64,000 nt of DNA from Panax quinquefolius (taxonomy: Eukaryota; Streptophyta; Magnoliopsida; Apiales; Araliaceae), in contig CM035160.1 of the NCBI GenBank assembly GCA_020205615.1, forward strand, positions 120,626,556 to 120,690,555, in the 5' to 3' direction. Below the pieces are notes generated by a model, which ran no database searches, was not told the origin of the DNA, and saw only the letters and a program-made list of their open reading frames with translations. The position numbers and the translations under genes were made by a program. Positions 44,972-56,405 of the stretch are shown here, piece after piece. The number at the start of each line of letters is the position of its first letter. Positions within the stretch are counted from its first letter, which is position 1.

Positions 44972-45968
44972 GAAGAATGGACTGCATAGTAACTAATTCA
45001 TGAACGGTCTAGATTGATTTACTTTAATCGGACGGTCCATATTGTTTTAATAAAATATTCTAATAAAACGAAAACCTTTAAATAAAATATATTATATATA
45101 TATTATATATATATATTAAATATATATATATATAGCATGTGCCAGAATTTTCACATCCGTGATCAAATTTTCCTTCCTGCCTCCTTTGTCAACTAAGCTT
45201 TACATATATATATATATATATAATGATAATAATTGTACTCCCTCCCGTAAAAATCAAATCTCCCTCCCCCACCCATTTTCACAACGTGACTACTTTATTC
45301 ACCACTACCACCCACTCACTCATATTCACAGCACACACACACACACACCAACACTAGATTATATATATATATATATATATATATATTCACACACTCCACC
45401 ACATGCCACTAACAATATATATATAATCACATGCCACTAACAGTATATATATATATATATATATATATACGAAAAATTGATATTACTTTCTCCCGACGAT
45501 TTTGAAAAATGAGAAAGTGAGGGGTCCAAATAATACGCCAAACTCTACAACAAATATTGTGGCAATAATTGAACAAAACTGAGTGACTTCTCACATAAGC
45601 ATCAATAATCAAAGCCGTATTACTCTTTAAGCGACTCACGCCAGACATCTTGTACTTTTAACACCGGGTGTTTCAAAAGTTAACGGTAAAACTTCCGCCA
45701 TTATTTTCATAAAGTATTTTTGTCGTTTTCTCAATCCGACAATAATTCTGTTGTGGGGTCCACCAATGATTGTGCCGTTGTATGAATATTCCCTGTTAAA
45801 ACGAATATTCCCCGACCAATCGAATATTATATAATAACTTGCGTACTTTGCAAAATTTATAAATATTACCCACAACTATAACATTATATCAAATTTATTC
45901 CATAATATTCAAAATAATATTTATAGAAAATTCATCTTTATTCATAAAAGTTGGGGTCTTACACATGC

Positions 45969-46852
45969 CATTCGTTGAGTGCTCTCTGGTTTCATTCAGA
46001 TGAGATGTATCTTTGCAGTGCCAACCAGAGGCTTCATTTCTTTGGATATTCTGGGAGTGCTCATTTGTTGAGAATCATATTTGCTCTACAATTCTGCCTT
46101 GGCATTGTGAGCACAACGGTTGAGGTCTTAGTTCTGCACTCTACGATTCAGCTTTGACTGTACAGACACTACGACACTAAGATCAGATCTTGACACTCTA
46201 CGATTTCTATCTTTTGCTTGTTGTCTTCATCTGATCTTGCTCGACTACGATCTCTGCCTCTAGTATGATCAGTAGACTCTACGACTCTGAGTGTAGTCTA
46301 CGATTCTTGACTTGGCTTCGGCAGATACTTGGTCGGCTCGTAGGCAGGCTGTCTCTACGATTCTGAACATGACTTCCTCACCAGACTACGACCCTGAGGA
46401 AGTTCTCCTCGACACACTACGATCCTTCCTCGTCTCTCCTGGCAGTCTACGAACTCCGAGATCTACTATCTTGCGATTACTACGATTACGCCTCGATAGC
46501 TCTCGAGTTTTCCTCGACTCTCTGGCGGATCACGATTTACAGTGCGATGCTTTCGACAATCGACAAAGCATATCTATTACATCATAAAATCAACCTAACA
46601 TGCTTGATCTTTCTATGTTTATAGTCCTTGTACATCATTTCCTTTTAAGAACTTTACAAAGCTATTTTGCTTATGTAGGATCAACCTAACATACTTGATC
46701 AATTCATTCTAAGTCCTTGTACACATGTTTCTATTATCTATCAAATGACTTTACAGCTTTTCTTAAAGCAAGCATACTTGCATATTCATTCATATATATC
46801 ATAATCAAATCATATGTAAATAGGAATAACATTCACATGCTTATTCCTGACA
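45969..46852 (-). repeat. 3' LTR of the outermost element, segment 3
   Basis: Matches 55147-56036 of the 5' LTR. The minus-strand LTR start TGTCAGGAATAAGC is at 46852, next to the PPT. It carries the CTACGA motif cluster. Confidence 0.92.
46139..46530. repeat. cluster of CTACGA motifs in LTR U3
   Basis: About a dozen copies of CTACGA(T/C/A), many as TCTACGATT or ACTACGATC, spaced roughly 20-55 bp. The same cluster is at about 55260-55735 in the other LTR. The flanking DNA is not otherwise tandemly repeated. Confidence 0.75.
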
Positions 46853-46866
46853 ATCTCCCCCTATTT
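46853..46866 (-). other. polypurine tract of the outermost element
   Basis: Minus strand AAATAGGGGGAGAT, directly before the 3' LTR, of the style common in copia elements. Confidence 0.85.
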
Positions 46867-47078
46867 GATTATGACAAAAACAATAAGTGCATATGCATAT
46901 TATGAATGAATCTTATATACAGTGAGCAGCTGTATTTCTAAAACAGATAATCATGAATGTCATTTATAATGATGTGTAATTTAATACACTCATATTTTAC
47001 ATCCTGGATCTAGAACATACCTAACTAGTTAGAGATGTACCTCTTTGGCTCCATGTATGTTTCCACGATGTCTGTTGA

Positions 47079-50000
47079 TCAACTAATCCTCTGTTTGACC
47101 TTCTTGTTCCTGCTCCTCTTAGGATGATGAACTCCCTGCTTTGCTTTGCTCCCCCTTAGATGCATGCTTCTCTTTTCCTTCTGGCTCCCCCTCAGCTTCT
47201 GCATATATAGGCTCATCAATCTTTGGCTCCCCCTCGGATGATGACTCTGCCTCTTCTTCTGCTGTCTGCTTCTTTGACTTCTTCTCTTGTTTGATCTTCT
47301 TGCTCTTCCTTGAATGCCTTTTGCTCTGCCACTTTCTATGCCTCTTTTTCTCCCCCTTTTTGTCATTAATCATTTGGGAGAGCTACTCCATGTTGGACAT
47401 AAGCTGCTCCATCAGGTAGGAGGAGTTAGCAACTTCAAACTTGAGTTCATGTTGGCCCAGCTCAAGTTGCACTGAGAAGGACTATTGCATGTTGTCAATC
47501 TTTTCAGAGAGGGCTTGGATCTGCTCTTCATTAGCCTTCTGTGCTCGTAGAGCTTCTGCCTTCTGATCATGTATGGCCTTCAGATAGATGTTGTTTCTCT
47601 CTTTGAGTTTGAGAGATACATCAACCACAGTAGCTTGAAGTCTATTTTGAACTGAAATATCTCTTGCTGCTGTCATTACCATCTTTGTCTCTTCATTAAT
47701 TAGAGATATCTTTTTAATCAGCTTATCAGAATTCTTCAATAGTTCCTCCTCCATAGGGATTTGTTCATCTGGTTGGGCAACCATTGGTTGGGCATCAGAT
47801 TGGACTTTACAATTTTTGTCCTTGGACAGATTTTTGAAGGCTTTGAGAATCTGAAGAATCGTTGAGTACCAGTTGCTGTTTGAGGATGAGGGAGTGTCAG
47901 ATAGCAGCGCTTGGGCTAATGGAGACTTCTTGTATTGATCTTGAACACCATCAGCAGTAGAGTGAACAGACTCTACGATCATCTCATTGGTTATGATCCT
48001 TCTTCCTTGAGAGTCCACTCTACGATCGTAGGGAATATAGTGATTTCTAGCATGGCGATAGACTTTGAAGTGGGGCTGGTCTTTGATCATTTTGGTGGCA
48101 AACTTCTTCACCCTTGGGAAGTTTTGTGCTACCAGCTCCATGCTTGGAAAGTGAGAGTAGCACCAGCTGAAGTATCTTGCATCTTTTTCAGTATGTGCTT
48201 TTAGCTAAGGCATCCACTAGAAAAACCATCTCATAAGCATATCATCAGGATTGTAGAGGATGGTCGTGTAGTCTAGTTCCATGTTGTTCTAGTTTTTAAC
48301 CATATCAAAGGTAGTCATTCTTACCACCTTGAGCTGTTCATCTCCATAGTTCACCCATATTTCTGGTGATTCATTTGAGACTTCTACCACTATTCTCCTG
48401 GTGAATTTTGCTGGAGAGAGGACATGATAGAATTCGAGTTCCTCTGATTCCTGATTTTCAGAATTGGAATCATTCTCCATTTCTTCTCTTTCGGAGCCTG
48501 AACCATCTTGATCATTTCCAATAGTGAATCCTTCTTGCTGCATTTCATTTCCAGATCCTTCTTCAGCATGATCTTCCTCTGATTCATCTTCTTGATTTCT
48601 AGATTCATCTTCAGCACTTACTTCATGTGATACAAACTCATCATCACTTAAGTCAATAACAGCATTGGAGTGATCACTTCTCCTTTTGGAGGCAAATTTT
48701 GCTTGTAGTCTGTAGCTCTTCCTTATTCTTGGAGGTTCAGCTATGGGAGAGTCAGACTCTTCTTCCTCTTCAGACTCTGAAGCCTTTGGATCATCAGATG
48801 ACCTTCCTTGAGGTTCAGCACTGATAGGAACAAACCCTTCTTCTTTGGACTCATCACCTCTTGAGCCGTCATGGGGGCTTTCAGGATTGGAAAGGGCATG
48901 TTCTTCTTCTTTAGAAACAACATCATTTGACCTATCATCTGGGCTTATTGGGGCAGTTGCATTTGGAGATTGAGTTTGGTCATCTTGAATCTCTTTTTCA
49001 TCAGCAGAGTGACTGCTCTGAGGATTAGCCATAGGGCTTGAGCATTCTTCTTTATCAGCAGATGCTGCATTTTCATTAATACAGCTTCACCTTCATTGCT
49101 GGATTTGGTCTGAGGGGACTCAGTCTTGAGATCATTGGTTCCCTTTGCTTCTTCTGACTCTGCAATCTCTTCTCCATCATATGTACTATCTTGGGAAACT
49201 GAGGCTGGTTTGTTTACCACCTTAGCTTTCTTTTGTAATGGCTCTTGAAGCAACATGTTGCTTCTTCGCTTTATGATTTCAGCAGTCAGGACTTTTTCTT
49301 CTTTATCTTTGTCTTTGGTTGAGAGACTTCTTGATGGGGCCTTGGTTTTCTCCACACCTCTGGATTTCTTTTTGGCTGATGTGGTTGCTGCTGGTATAGA
49401 GTCATCAGACTTAGAGCTTTCTACCTTTTCTGCCTTCCTCTTCTTTGTAGAGGCCTTGCTACTGCTTCCAGTTGTCAGCCTTCTGTTCTCCTTGGGGTTT
49501 TCTTCCAATTCACAAATAGTTGTGGAGACATTACTTTGTGAACATTAAGAGGTCCTCCCTCGTTATTCTTGATTCTTCCTCCTAGCTTCTTCTTCATCAC
49601 AATGCTCAGTAGTCTTCCATGAAAAACCTTAGTCAGGGGTTTATCTGTAGATTTCTTCATCTCAGCCTTTTCCAGCCATTTTGAAATTTGATCTAGCAAG
49701 ATAAACCCAAAGTTGATTCGTCTTCTCTGAACTATTGCAGACATAATCTTTAGTTGTTGATCAAGCACCGTGTCGTGTGCAGTGTCCTTTCATAGTATGC
49801 ATTTACCTACTATTTCAGCAAGGAACTCGAATTCCTCAGGGAACTCCTTTTTCTTCATATCCTTTAGACTGGGGTTTCTTTGGTACCCCATAATCTCCTT
49901 AGCTTGCTCAATGTTGATCTCATCAAGGTTTCTCAGTCCTAGGTCAGGGAAACCTAAGCATTGATTTATATCAGATGATTTTAGCTTAAGAGACTGACCT

Positions 50001-50450
50001 TTAACCTTGGTTGAAAGGGTTCCGGCATTTATGGATGCATTTGAGTAGAATTCCTTGACCAGTTCAGTATATACTCGAGTGCTAGCCTCAAGACATTTTG
50101 AGAATCCAGCTTTCTTCACAAGTTCGAGAATGTCTCTGAACTTCTTTTCGGATTTTTCAAACGACTTGGTTCCGAGCTGAATGCCAGTGATTACTCACCA
50201 ATTTTCCATTTGAGTAGTTCGAGGAATATTGGTATTTGATTCAGAGGGGTTTTTGAGAGATGGCTGATTGTGATTTGGGCAAGACTCTGGAAGGTTAATT
50301 GATTTTGGCTTTTGAAAGGATTCTAGGGTTTGAAAATGGGAAGGAGAAAGGTTCGATGGTTTCTGATAACTGTTTGCAGATTTTGAATTTGTCTTAATGA
50401 CAGTTCCTTCTAACTCTGCATAATCAGTGATGTGTCAACCAACCATTGGT
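47079..50450 (-). pseudogene. plant-transposon-protein-like ORF carried by the pol-less element
   Basis: A decayed sense-strand ORF of roughly 1,100 codons in overlapping frames (50119-49790, 49768-49475, 49508-48945, 49032-48289, 48141-47482, 47366-47079). The N-terminal part reads ASTRVYTELVKEFYSNASIN, SSDINQCLGFPDLG and INFGFILLDQISKWLEKAEM. This is the pattern of the putative plant transposon protein domain (Transposase_32-like). A basic stretch with KKRK and KKKSR follows, then a long Ser/Glu-rich acidic region (ESEEEEESDSP) and a C-terminal coiled-coil-like segment. The frame stays open upstream to about 50450 without a clear ATG. Its role is unknown; the domain identity is from memory of the pattern. 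Confidence 0.7.
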
Positions 50451-53120
50451 TGCACGAAGTCCAGTAATGAGCTGTAACTCCCCATAACTTTTTAGTTAGA
50501 TATTTCCTTTAGGAGAGTAGACGTTTAATTGACGTGGATTGACCGTTGACCTTTTGATTCGTAGAGTAGCATGGTAAGGCAGTTATGGACTCTACGTTTT
50601 CCTCTGTTGACTCAACGATCAACTATTATGAGATATTGCAGTGGGTGGTTTTGACATTAATCCTCATTCTGAAACTGCATAGCTTGACCACTGATATATC
50701 CAAACTTATCTCCTCATAATCTGAATGGTTGAGCAATTGTCCCGTTTCTCAAGCTCCTCGTGAACTGGAGTATACTCTGGTAGGACTGCGATCGTCGAGT
50801 CTGCTTCTACGATCGCTGAGGTTGCACTACGATCGTTGAAGTTGCATTACGGTCGTTGAGTTCTACTCTGCGATCATTGACTGTCTTGGTCCTTGAGATG
50901 AATTTGATCAAGCAATTCTTCTGGGTTAAGGTAGCTCAGGAAGGGCCAACCTCTTAGAGTGAGCTAAGGGTCAGGTTTGTCCCTGAAGCGCTTTCCAGAT
51001 GAAGTACTTTAGGAGTTATTTGCACTGATATCTCTTTTGACCTTTTCTGTTGGGGAGGTCCTCTACCAACTTTGGACAATTGTATTTGCTGTAATCGTGG
51101 TGTCCTCCTGCTTCTACACTATGATCAGATATTTGATCATAGGCACTCCACGATTTTTAGTTAGGTGGCTGATAGGTTATTAGTAGTACGTTTTGAGACG
51201 TTCCTACTGACTATGGATCTTCATTTGGTTCATCAGCCACAAAGTTGTGAGACTTTGTAGCTGGTACATTGCTTCATGGTATATCTCAGTGTTGTGGTTT
51301 CTCAACAGATCACTGCTCCCCATGGTTGATGTTGTCTTCCCAGATAGATGTGATTCCCTTTACTTTAGGTTCATTTGAAGGCAGCCTCGCATATCTCCTT
51401 CTGACTGGAATCACAATTATCACTTAGATCTCCTTGTATCATGGCATGGATATTTTCGGGATCGATCACTCTACGATCTTTTGGCGAAGACTTCTGACGT
51501 AGTCTTCTTTGACAGTCTTGTGCGTGTGAAGTTCTGCTCCCATAATGAGTTCCTCTTGACTGATGCTCGATGATCCTCTGATGTGAGCTTCTTTGAGGAT
51601 TCTTCTCATATAGCATGCTTTGCCTGATTTGAGCATATAAGACCCTTTTCATCTTTGGTTGCATGGCTTTTCCATATATCTGATTAGCGACCATGAGAGC
51701 TTCATTCGAGTTAGCTCGGTGGGTCTTCGAGGATAGGCTTGGACATATAGGAATTTTATCAGAATCATTTCTAAACAGTCCTTAGCCTTCTGCTGGTTGA
51801 GTCTTCTTGTCTGAAGTCTTCTGCTTCAGCATTCCTTAGTGTGGTCAGATAGACCAAGTACCTGCAGGTTAAATACATTTCTATTTTTGGTACCCACAAT
51901 TAAATGGGTCCTGCTAGGTTATTTTTCTAAACCCATGTTCCTCATATTTGGATAATCATCACATTTATCACCAACAGTCATATTCATGCATGCAACTAGT
52001 TTTTGATAACACATTTTGAGATGCATGATGGTGAGTGTGTGTAAGATTAGTCATTTTAAAAATACACTCTCTTTCTTTTGATGGTTTCATCATTTGCAGG
52101 GTTATGTTCACAAGGTTTAAGTGTTCACAAAGTGAGAATCAACTCTACGATTTAGATGTATCTGGTTGATTCATGGAGGAGATCAGTTTCTATCAATCAT
52201 CAAGATACTCTTGTTAGAACTGATCATTCTTTGTGTGTTGTCAAACACTTAGAACATAGGTTTGTACATACATATCAACCCACTAGCAAAGATTACTTCA
52301 CATAAAATTAATTTAACTTGTGATGCTCTTATGACCCATTTCAGATTTCTTTCAAGATGTCATCTTCAACCTAAAATTTGGATGGAGAGAAAGTTTATAA
52401 GCATTTGAGTTTCCAACCTCAGGGTACTTTCTCTCTTCACCTTTTTAGGTAGATTATGACTCCTTGAAAGAATACTGTTATAGTTCATAAGGAGGTGCAT
52501 TCATGATGTACACATTTATAATAGTGAGGAACCGTACCTTTTTACTGTCGGTTTCTTAACAATCATTTATCTTTAATATACTGAGTTTAGGCATTGATGT
52601 GCATAGCTTCACATTTGCTCCTGACAGCTTGTTACTCGTGTTGGCCTTTAATCAATCAGTCGTGGTCTTGAAGATGCAGGCTAGGAGAATCTCAGCATCT
52701 TTAGTTCTTTGACATTCTTCAGTTCACAAAGTTTGCATCTAGCTGTTGGTTGGCTAGACACATGTTTGAGAAGAACTTCTTTCTTCTCTGGATAAACATT
52801 TCTTAGCATGTATGGCCTTTTCATCTTTTAGGCTGGTGGATGCTTAACTCTGTGTTGTTGATGTCTCTTGGGCTATCTCGTCTGGTCTTCAGACTACAAG
52901 ATTAACTGCAGGCAAGGATTGGTCTTGTTGACATAATACTCGAGAATATAGACCAATCTGAGAAGCTTAAGGTGTATTTACACATTTACCTGTACACAAT
53001 ATTTCCAACGTATGAGCTCATCTGCATATAACAAGTGACTTACTACTAAACTAAGTTTAGAACAATGTTTGTGTCTGGGATCAGACTCAAAGCGATTAAC
53101 TTTTGAATATAGCATAAGAA
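50451..53120 (-). other. long non-coding leader of the pol-less element
   Basis: About 2.7 kb between PBS and the ORF. CTACGATCG-like motifs occur near 50790-50880. One 107-codon minus frame (51371-51694) is Arg/Gln-rich and unlike any domain I know; it could be a gag relic or chance. Confidence 0.6.
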
Positions 53121-53137
53121 CACCTTTCGATACCAAT
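53121..53137 (-). other. primer-binding site of the outermost element
   Basis: The minus strand reads TTGGTATCGAAAGGTG just after the LTR end GGGAACTAACA. It resembles initiator Met with two changes. Confidence 0.75.
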
Positions 53138-53659
53138 TGTTAGTTCCCGATGAAACACAATATATCTAGAAGGGGGGTTGAATAGATCCTTTTTATTTTA
53201 AATACTTTTCTGGCTTATTTTGTATAGCTAATGATTTAGCATAAGAATCATTTCAAGCACAACGGAATAAGTAAAAGATCCCCTTCATTGATATATTCAT
53301 AATCATACATACATTGTTCTTAGAGTTAATTCAGTTGTAAGCAGTTAAAACATACATAGTAGTTATAGCAGTTAATATACATAATGTAAATGACATAATG
53401 TAAAAGACACAAGGTGTTTTAAGTGGTTCAGATACTCAAGCTCCTAATCCACTCTTCTGCTTTCAACTAGCAGGATTTCCACTAAGGAAGGGCAGCACCC
53501 TGAATCACTAAGAGTCCTTCAAGGCCAGCAGCCTTGGGACTCCAGTTCACTAAGAACTCTTCAAGACCAGTAGCCTTGGAACGTCTCTAGTTCCCTAGGA
53601 ACTCTTCAAGCCCAGCAGGCTTGGAACTTCATTTAGTCCCTTCGGACAAGGACCCCTCA

Positions 53660-54475
53660 GGCCCTCGCTTCTTGTTGTTGTAGTTGTTGTTGTTGTTGTT
53701 GGTGCTGAGCTGCTAAGATGTCTTTAAGCTTGACCATCTTTTGTACTTAGCAGCTTGGTGTGGTCCTCTTTGCATTCTCGCTTTGAGATCGGACCACATC
53801 ATCTTTAGTGCTGACTTATCTTCTTCCGCTCGCTTTCATCTTTGTATATTGTCAACAGTTATGCTTGCACCATCACCATTTCTGAACCCTTCTCAACATG
53901 TTGGCGCACATGGTTCTCGCACTTGCTTCTGCCTCACTTTGGGTTCATGGTGAATCGTGAGAGTGGCTCTTGGGATCTACCTTGTGCTTTGCCTCTTCCT
54001 ATGTTATCTTCTTGTCCTTCTCGGCTCTCAGCTTAGATGCCAATTCAGTGGGCATTCTTATCTTTGTTGAGTGAAGCTTTGATCTGTTCAAGTCCATCTT
54101 CAAAGTTGCTTCACTTCCACCTTCGTAGTCTCACTATCACTGAGACTTGTTCTGTTTGAGCTCAGGTGGAACTCGTAGAGTCAACGTTAGCATTTTAACC
54201 AACTCAACGATTCTTCAACATTGCAATCATCAGCAACTCTTGATCGTTGAAGCTCTGGCTTATTTATATACTCATTCCCAATCTTCCCGTAGAGAAGTAG
54301 CCGTTAGAAGCTCTTTGAAATGCTTCGCAGATCTCGAGTTATTTGGTGTAGACTGCAGATGTGACATGTCTTACTTTTCTGACACTACAGTCTACTGTTT
54401 CACCTACCCCGTCAGAGATGTCACTTTAATGTCTTGGGCAGGTCGAAGACTTTATTTCCTCCTTCTGATTCATCG
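53660..54475. other. 810-bp block present only in the 5' LTR of the outermost element
   Basis: The 3' LTR reads CAGGCCCTTGATCAGAGG straight through, whereas here CAGGCCCT is followed by CGCTTCTTGTTG and the join returns at CGATCAGAGG. No terminal repeats or duplications mark it as an insertion, so a deletion in the 3' LTR is the simpler reading. Confidence 0.7.
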
Positions 54476-55259
54476 ATCAGAGGTTGTCCTTTTGCATCGA
54501 TGTTCTCAATAAGCTTTTGTACAAATATCAACCTTCAGATTGAACCGTTGCCAATGGTTCAATCTTCAGTCATTCGTACTCTACGATTCTGATGCATGTC
54601 TTCATGGACCTGATCGTAGTGTCTTGTTGACTGGTAGAGACAACACTACGATCTTGAAGAGTGTTGATTGAATCTTCAATGTAGAACACATCTTCTTTCT
54701 CTTGTGCGAAAGGCTTCAACACTTTTTTGCCTCAGCGGTTCTCGAGATCTTGATGACTTTACTTCTTTGTTCTGGCCCCTTCTGAATAGCAAGACACTTC
54801 AGATTTGTGGCGTGTCCAGCTCGCTTTCTCCTTGTGATCTTCCGTTCACTTATCATCAATGGACTGACCCAATGCTTAATCACTTTAGCCTTGTTCTTCA
54901 GAAGTTGTCCAGTATCTCTGTATGCACTTCATCAGTTCTATCTTTGTTTGGCAAACACTACGAGCCTGGTAGCTTCCAAGATCGTTGTCTTCTGTCTGTT
55001 TGACAGCTACTGCACTTACTGACTTTCCTTAGTCAGTTACTGAAGTCTTCTTCTAATCTCCTTGTGGAAGACTTCATCCTGAATGACTTCATAACTCAAT
55101 CTAGATGCTGATTGGGTTGGTGCTTAGATCTTTTGTTAGCTTGCATGTCATTCGTTGAGTGCCCTCTGGTTTCATTTAGATGAGATGTATCTTTGCAGTG
55201 CCAACCAGAGGCTTCATTTCTTTGGATATTCTGGGAGTGCTCATTTGTTGAGAATCATA

Positions 55260-55735
55260 TTTGCTCTACGATTCTGCCTTGGCATTGTGAGCACAATGGT
55301 TGAGGTCTTAGTTACGACTCTCTTCATTTCTTTGTCACATGCATACACTACGACTTTGAGATCGAGATCTTAACACTCTACAATTTACGCCTTGTGCTTG
55401 TTGTCTTCATCCGATCTTGCTCGACTACGATCTCCGCCTCTAGTATGATCGAGAGACTTCTACGACTCTGAGTGTAGTCTACGATTCTTGACTTGGCTTC
55501 TAAGAGATACTTGAGTCCCTTTCAGAGGCGGTGATCGCTCTCACGATTCTCGAACATGACTTCCTCGGCAGACTACGGCCCGAGGAAGTTCTCCTCGACA
55601 TTGCCACGATCCTTCCTTGTCTCTCCTGGCGCTCTACGAACTCCGAGATCTACTATCTTGCAGACTACGATTCTGCCTCGATAGCTCTCGAGTTTTCCTT
55701 GACTCTCCTGACAGACTACGATTTCTAGTGCAGTG
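55260..55735. repeat. CTACGA motif cluster, 5' LTR copy
   Basis: At least a dozen CTACGA(T/C) motifs, collinear with the cluster in the 3' LTR, plus one extra near 55345. Confidence 0.75.
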
Positions 55736-56041
55736 ATCGACGATCAGACAAGCCTATCTATTACATCATAAGAACAACCTAACATGCTTGATCTTTCTAT
55801 GTTTATAGTCCTTGTACATCATTTCTTTTTAAGAACTTTACAAAGCTGTTTTGCTTATGTAGCATCAACCTAACATACTTGATCAATTCATTCTAAGTCC
55901 TTGTACACATGTTTCTATTATCTATCAAAGGACTTTACAGATTTTCTTAATGCAAGCATACTTGCATATTCATTCGTATATATCATAATCAAATCATATG
56001 TAAATAGGAATAACATTCACATGCTTATTCCTGACAGATAT

Positions 56042-56405
56042 ATTTAACCCGACATAAAAGTATTCTTCCTATAAAGTATTTTTCTTTGTAATGTAACTTG
56101 AGTTGCTGATTATGATGTTTATCCAAAGTTGTTTCTTAATAGTTTAAAGTTGCACCATATGTTCCATAGGTACATATATAAATTTATTTCAAGCATCAAA
56201 AAATGGGGTGAACCCATGTACATTGCAAAAACATTATGACCTTCAACGAGTTATGCCACCAAGTTATGCTCATGATAGAACTTACAAGAGAAAAAAGGTG
56301 GCAGAGTAATGGTAAGCTATACGATGAAGAATAAGTGAACAAATACATTCTGAAAAGAATACAGATTGAAGTTCTGTCTTTATACTCTTTTAATATCAAT
56401 CAGTT
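56042..56405 (-). other. 3' flank of the GH3 gene
   Basis: About 360 bp between the end of the retroelement and the GH3 stop codon. It should include the 3' untranslated region. No defined polyadenylation signal is certain; AATAAG-type sequences occur near 56330. Confidence 0.5.

Larger units (their letters stand above)
16684..45963 (-). mobile_element. Tekay-type Ty3/gypsy chromovirus, split by a nested Tat element
   Basis: The 3' LTR is 16684-19214, the PPT 19215-19228, gag-pol 19226-23880, the 5' LTR 43418-45963 and the PBS 43404-43416. The Tat element 23901-43263 was inserted in the leader between PBS and gag. The target duplication is CATGT (16679-16683) versus CATGC (45964-45968); the empty-site sequence GCTTGCATGTCATTCG survives in the outer 5' LTR near 55141. 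Without the nested insertion the element is about 9.9 kb. Several frameshifts and a nonsense codon make it non-autonomous today. Confidence 0.93.
43418..45963 (-). repeat. 5' LTR of the chromovirus
   Basis: 2,546 bp from TGTGACGCCCCC (43418) to TTGGGGTCTTACA (45963). Hairpin array 43968-44205, palindromic array 44510-44800, TATA box 44964-44971, (AT)n about 45359-45386. Confidence 0.93.
12938..56036 (-). mobile_element. outermost pol-less LTR retrotransposon of the 43-kb nested cluster
   Basis: Its LTRs run TGTCAGGAATAAGC ... GGGAACTAACA on the minus strand. The 5' LTR is 53138-56036. The 3' LTR is split into 12938-13244, 15786-16683 and 45969-46852. The whole is flanked by the perfect duplication GATAT (12933-12937 and 56037-56041). 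The PPT (AAATAGGGGGAGAT) is of the kind usual in copia elements, and the PBS resembles initiator Met. The interior (46853-53137, about 6.3 kb) has no RT or integrase, only a plant-transposon-protein-like ORF on the sense strand. A copia or Sirevirus-like origin is inferred only from the PPT and LTR style. Confidence 0.9.
53138..56036 (-). repeat. 5' LTR of the outermost element
   Basis: 2,899 bp, uninterrupted. It preserves the sequence at the point where the chromovirus inserted in the other LTR. It has an extra block of about 810 bp (53660-54475), beginning in a TTG-rich run, that the 3' LTR lacks. Confidence 0.93.

Noticed and set aside
46312..46587. 91-codon plus ORF with a protein-like composition
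   Set aside because: Lies in an LTR on the antisense strand and follows the CTACGA motif cluster; the matching region of the other LTR breaks the frame.
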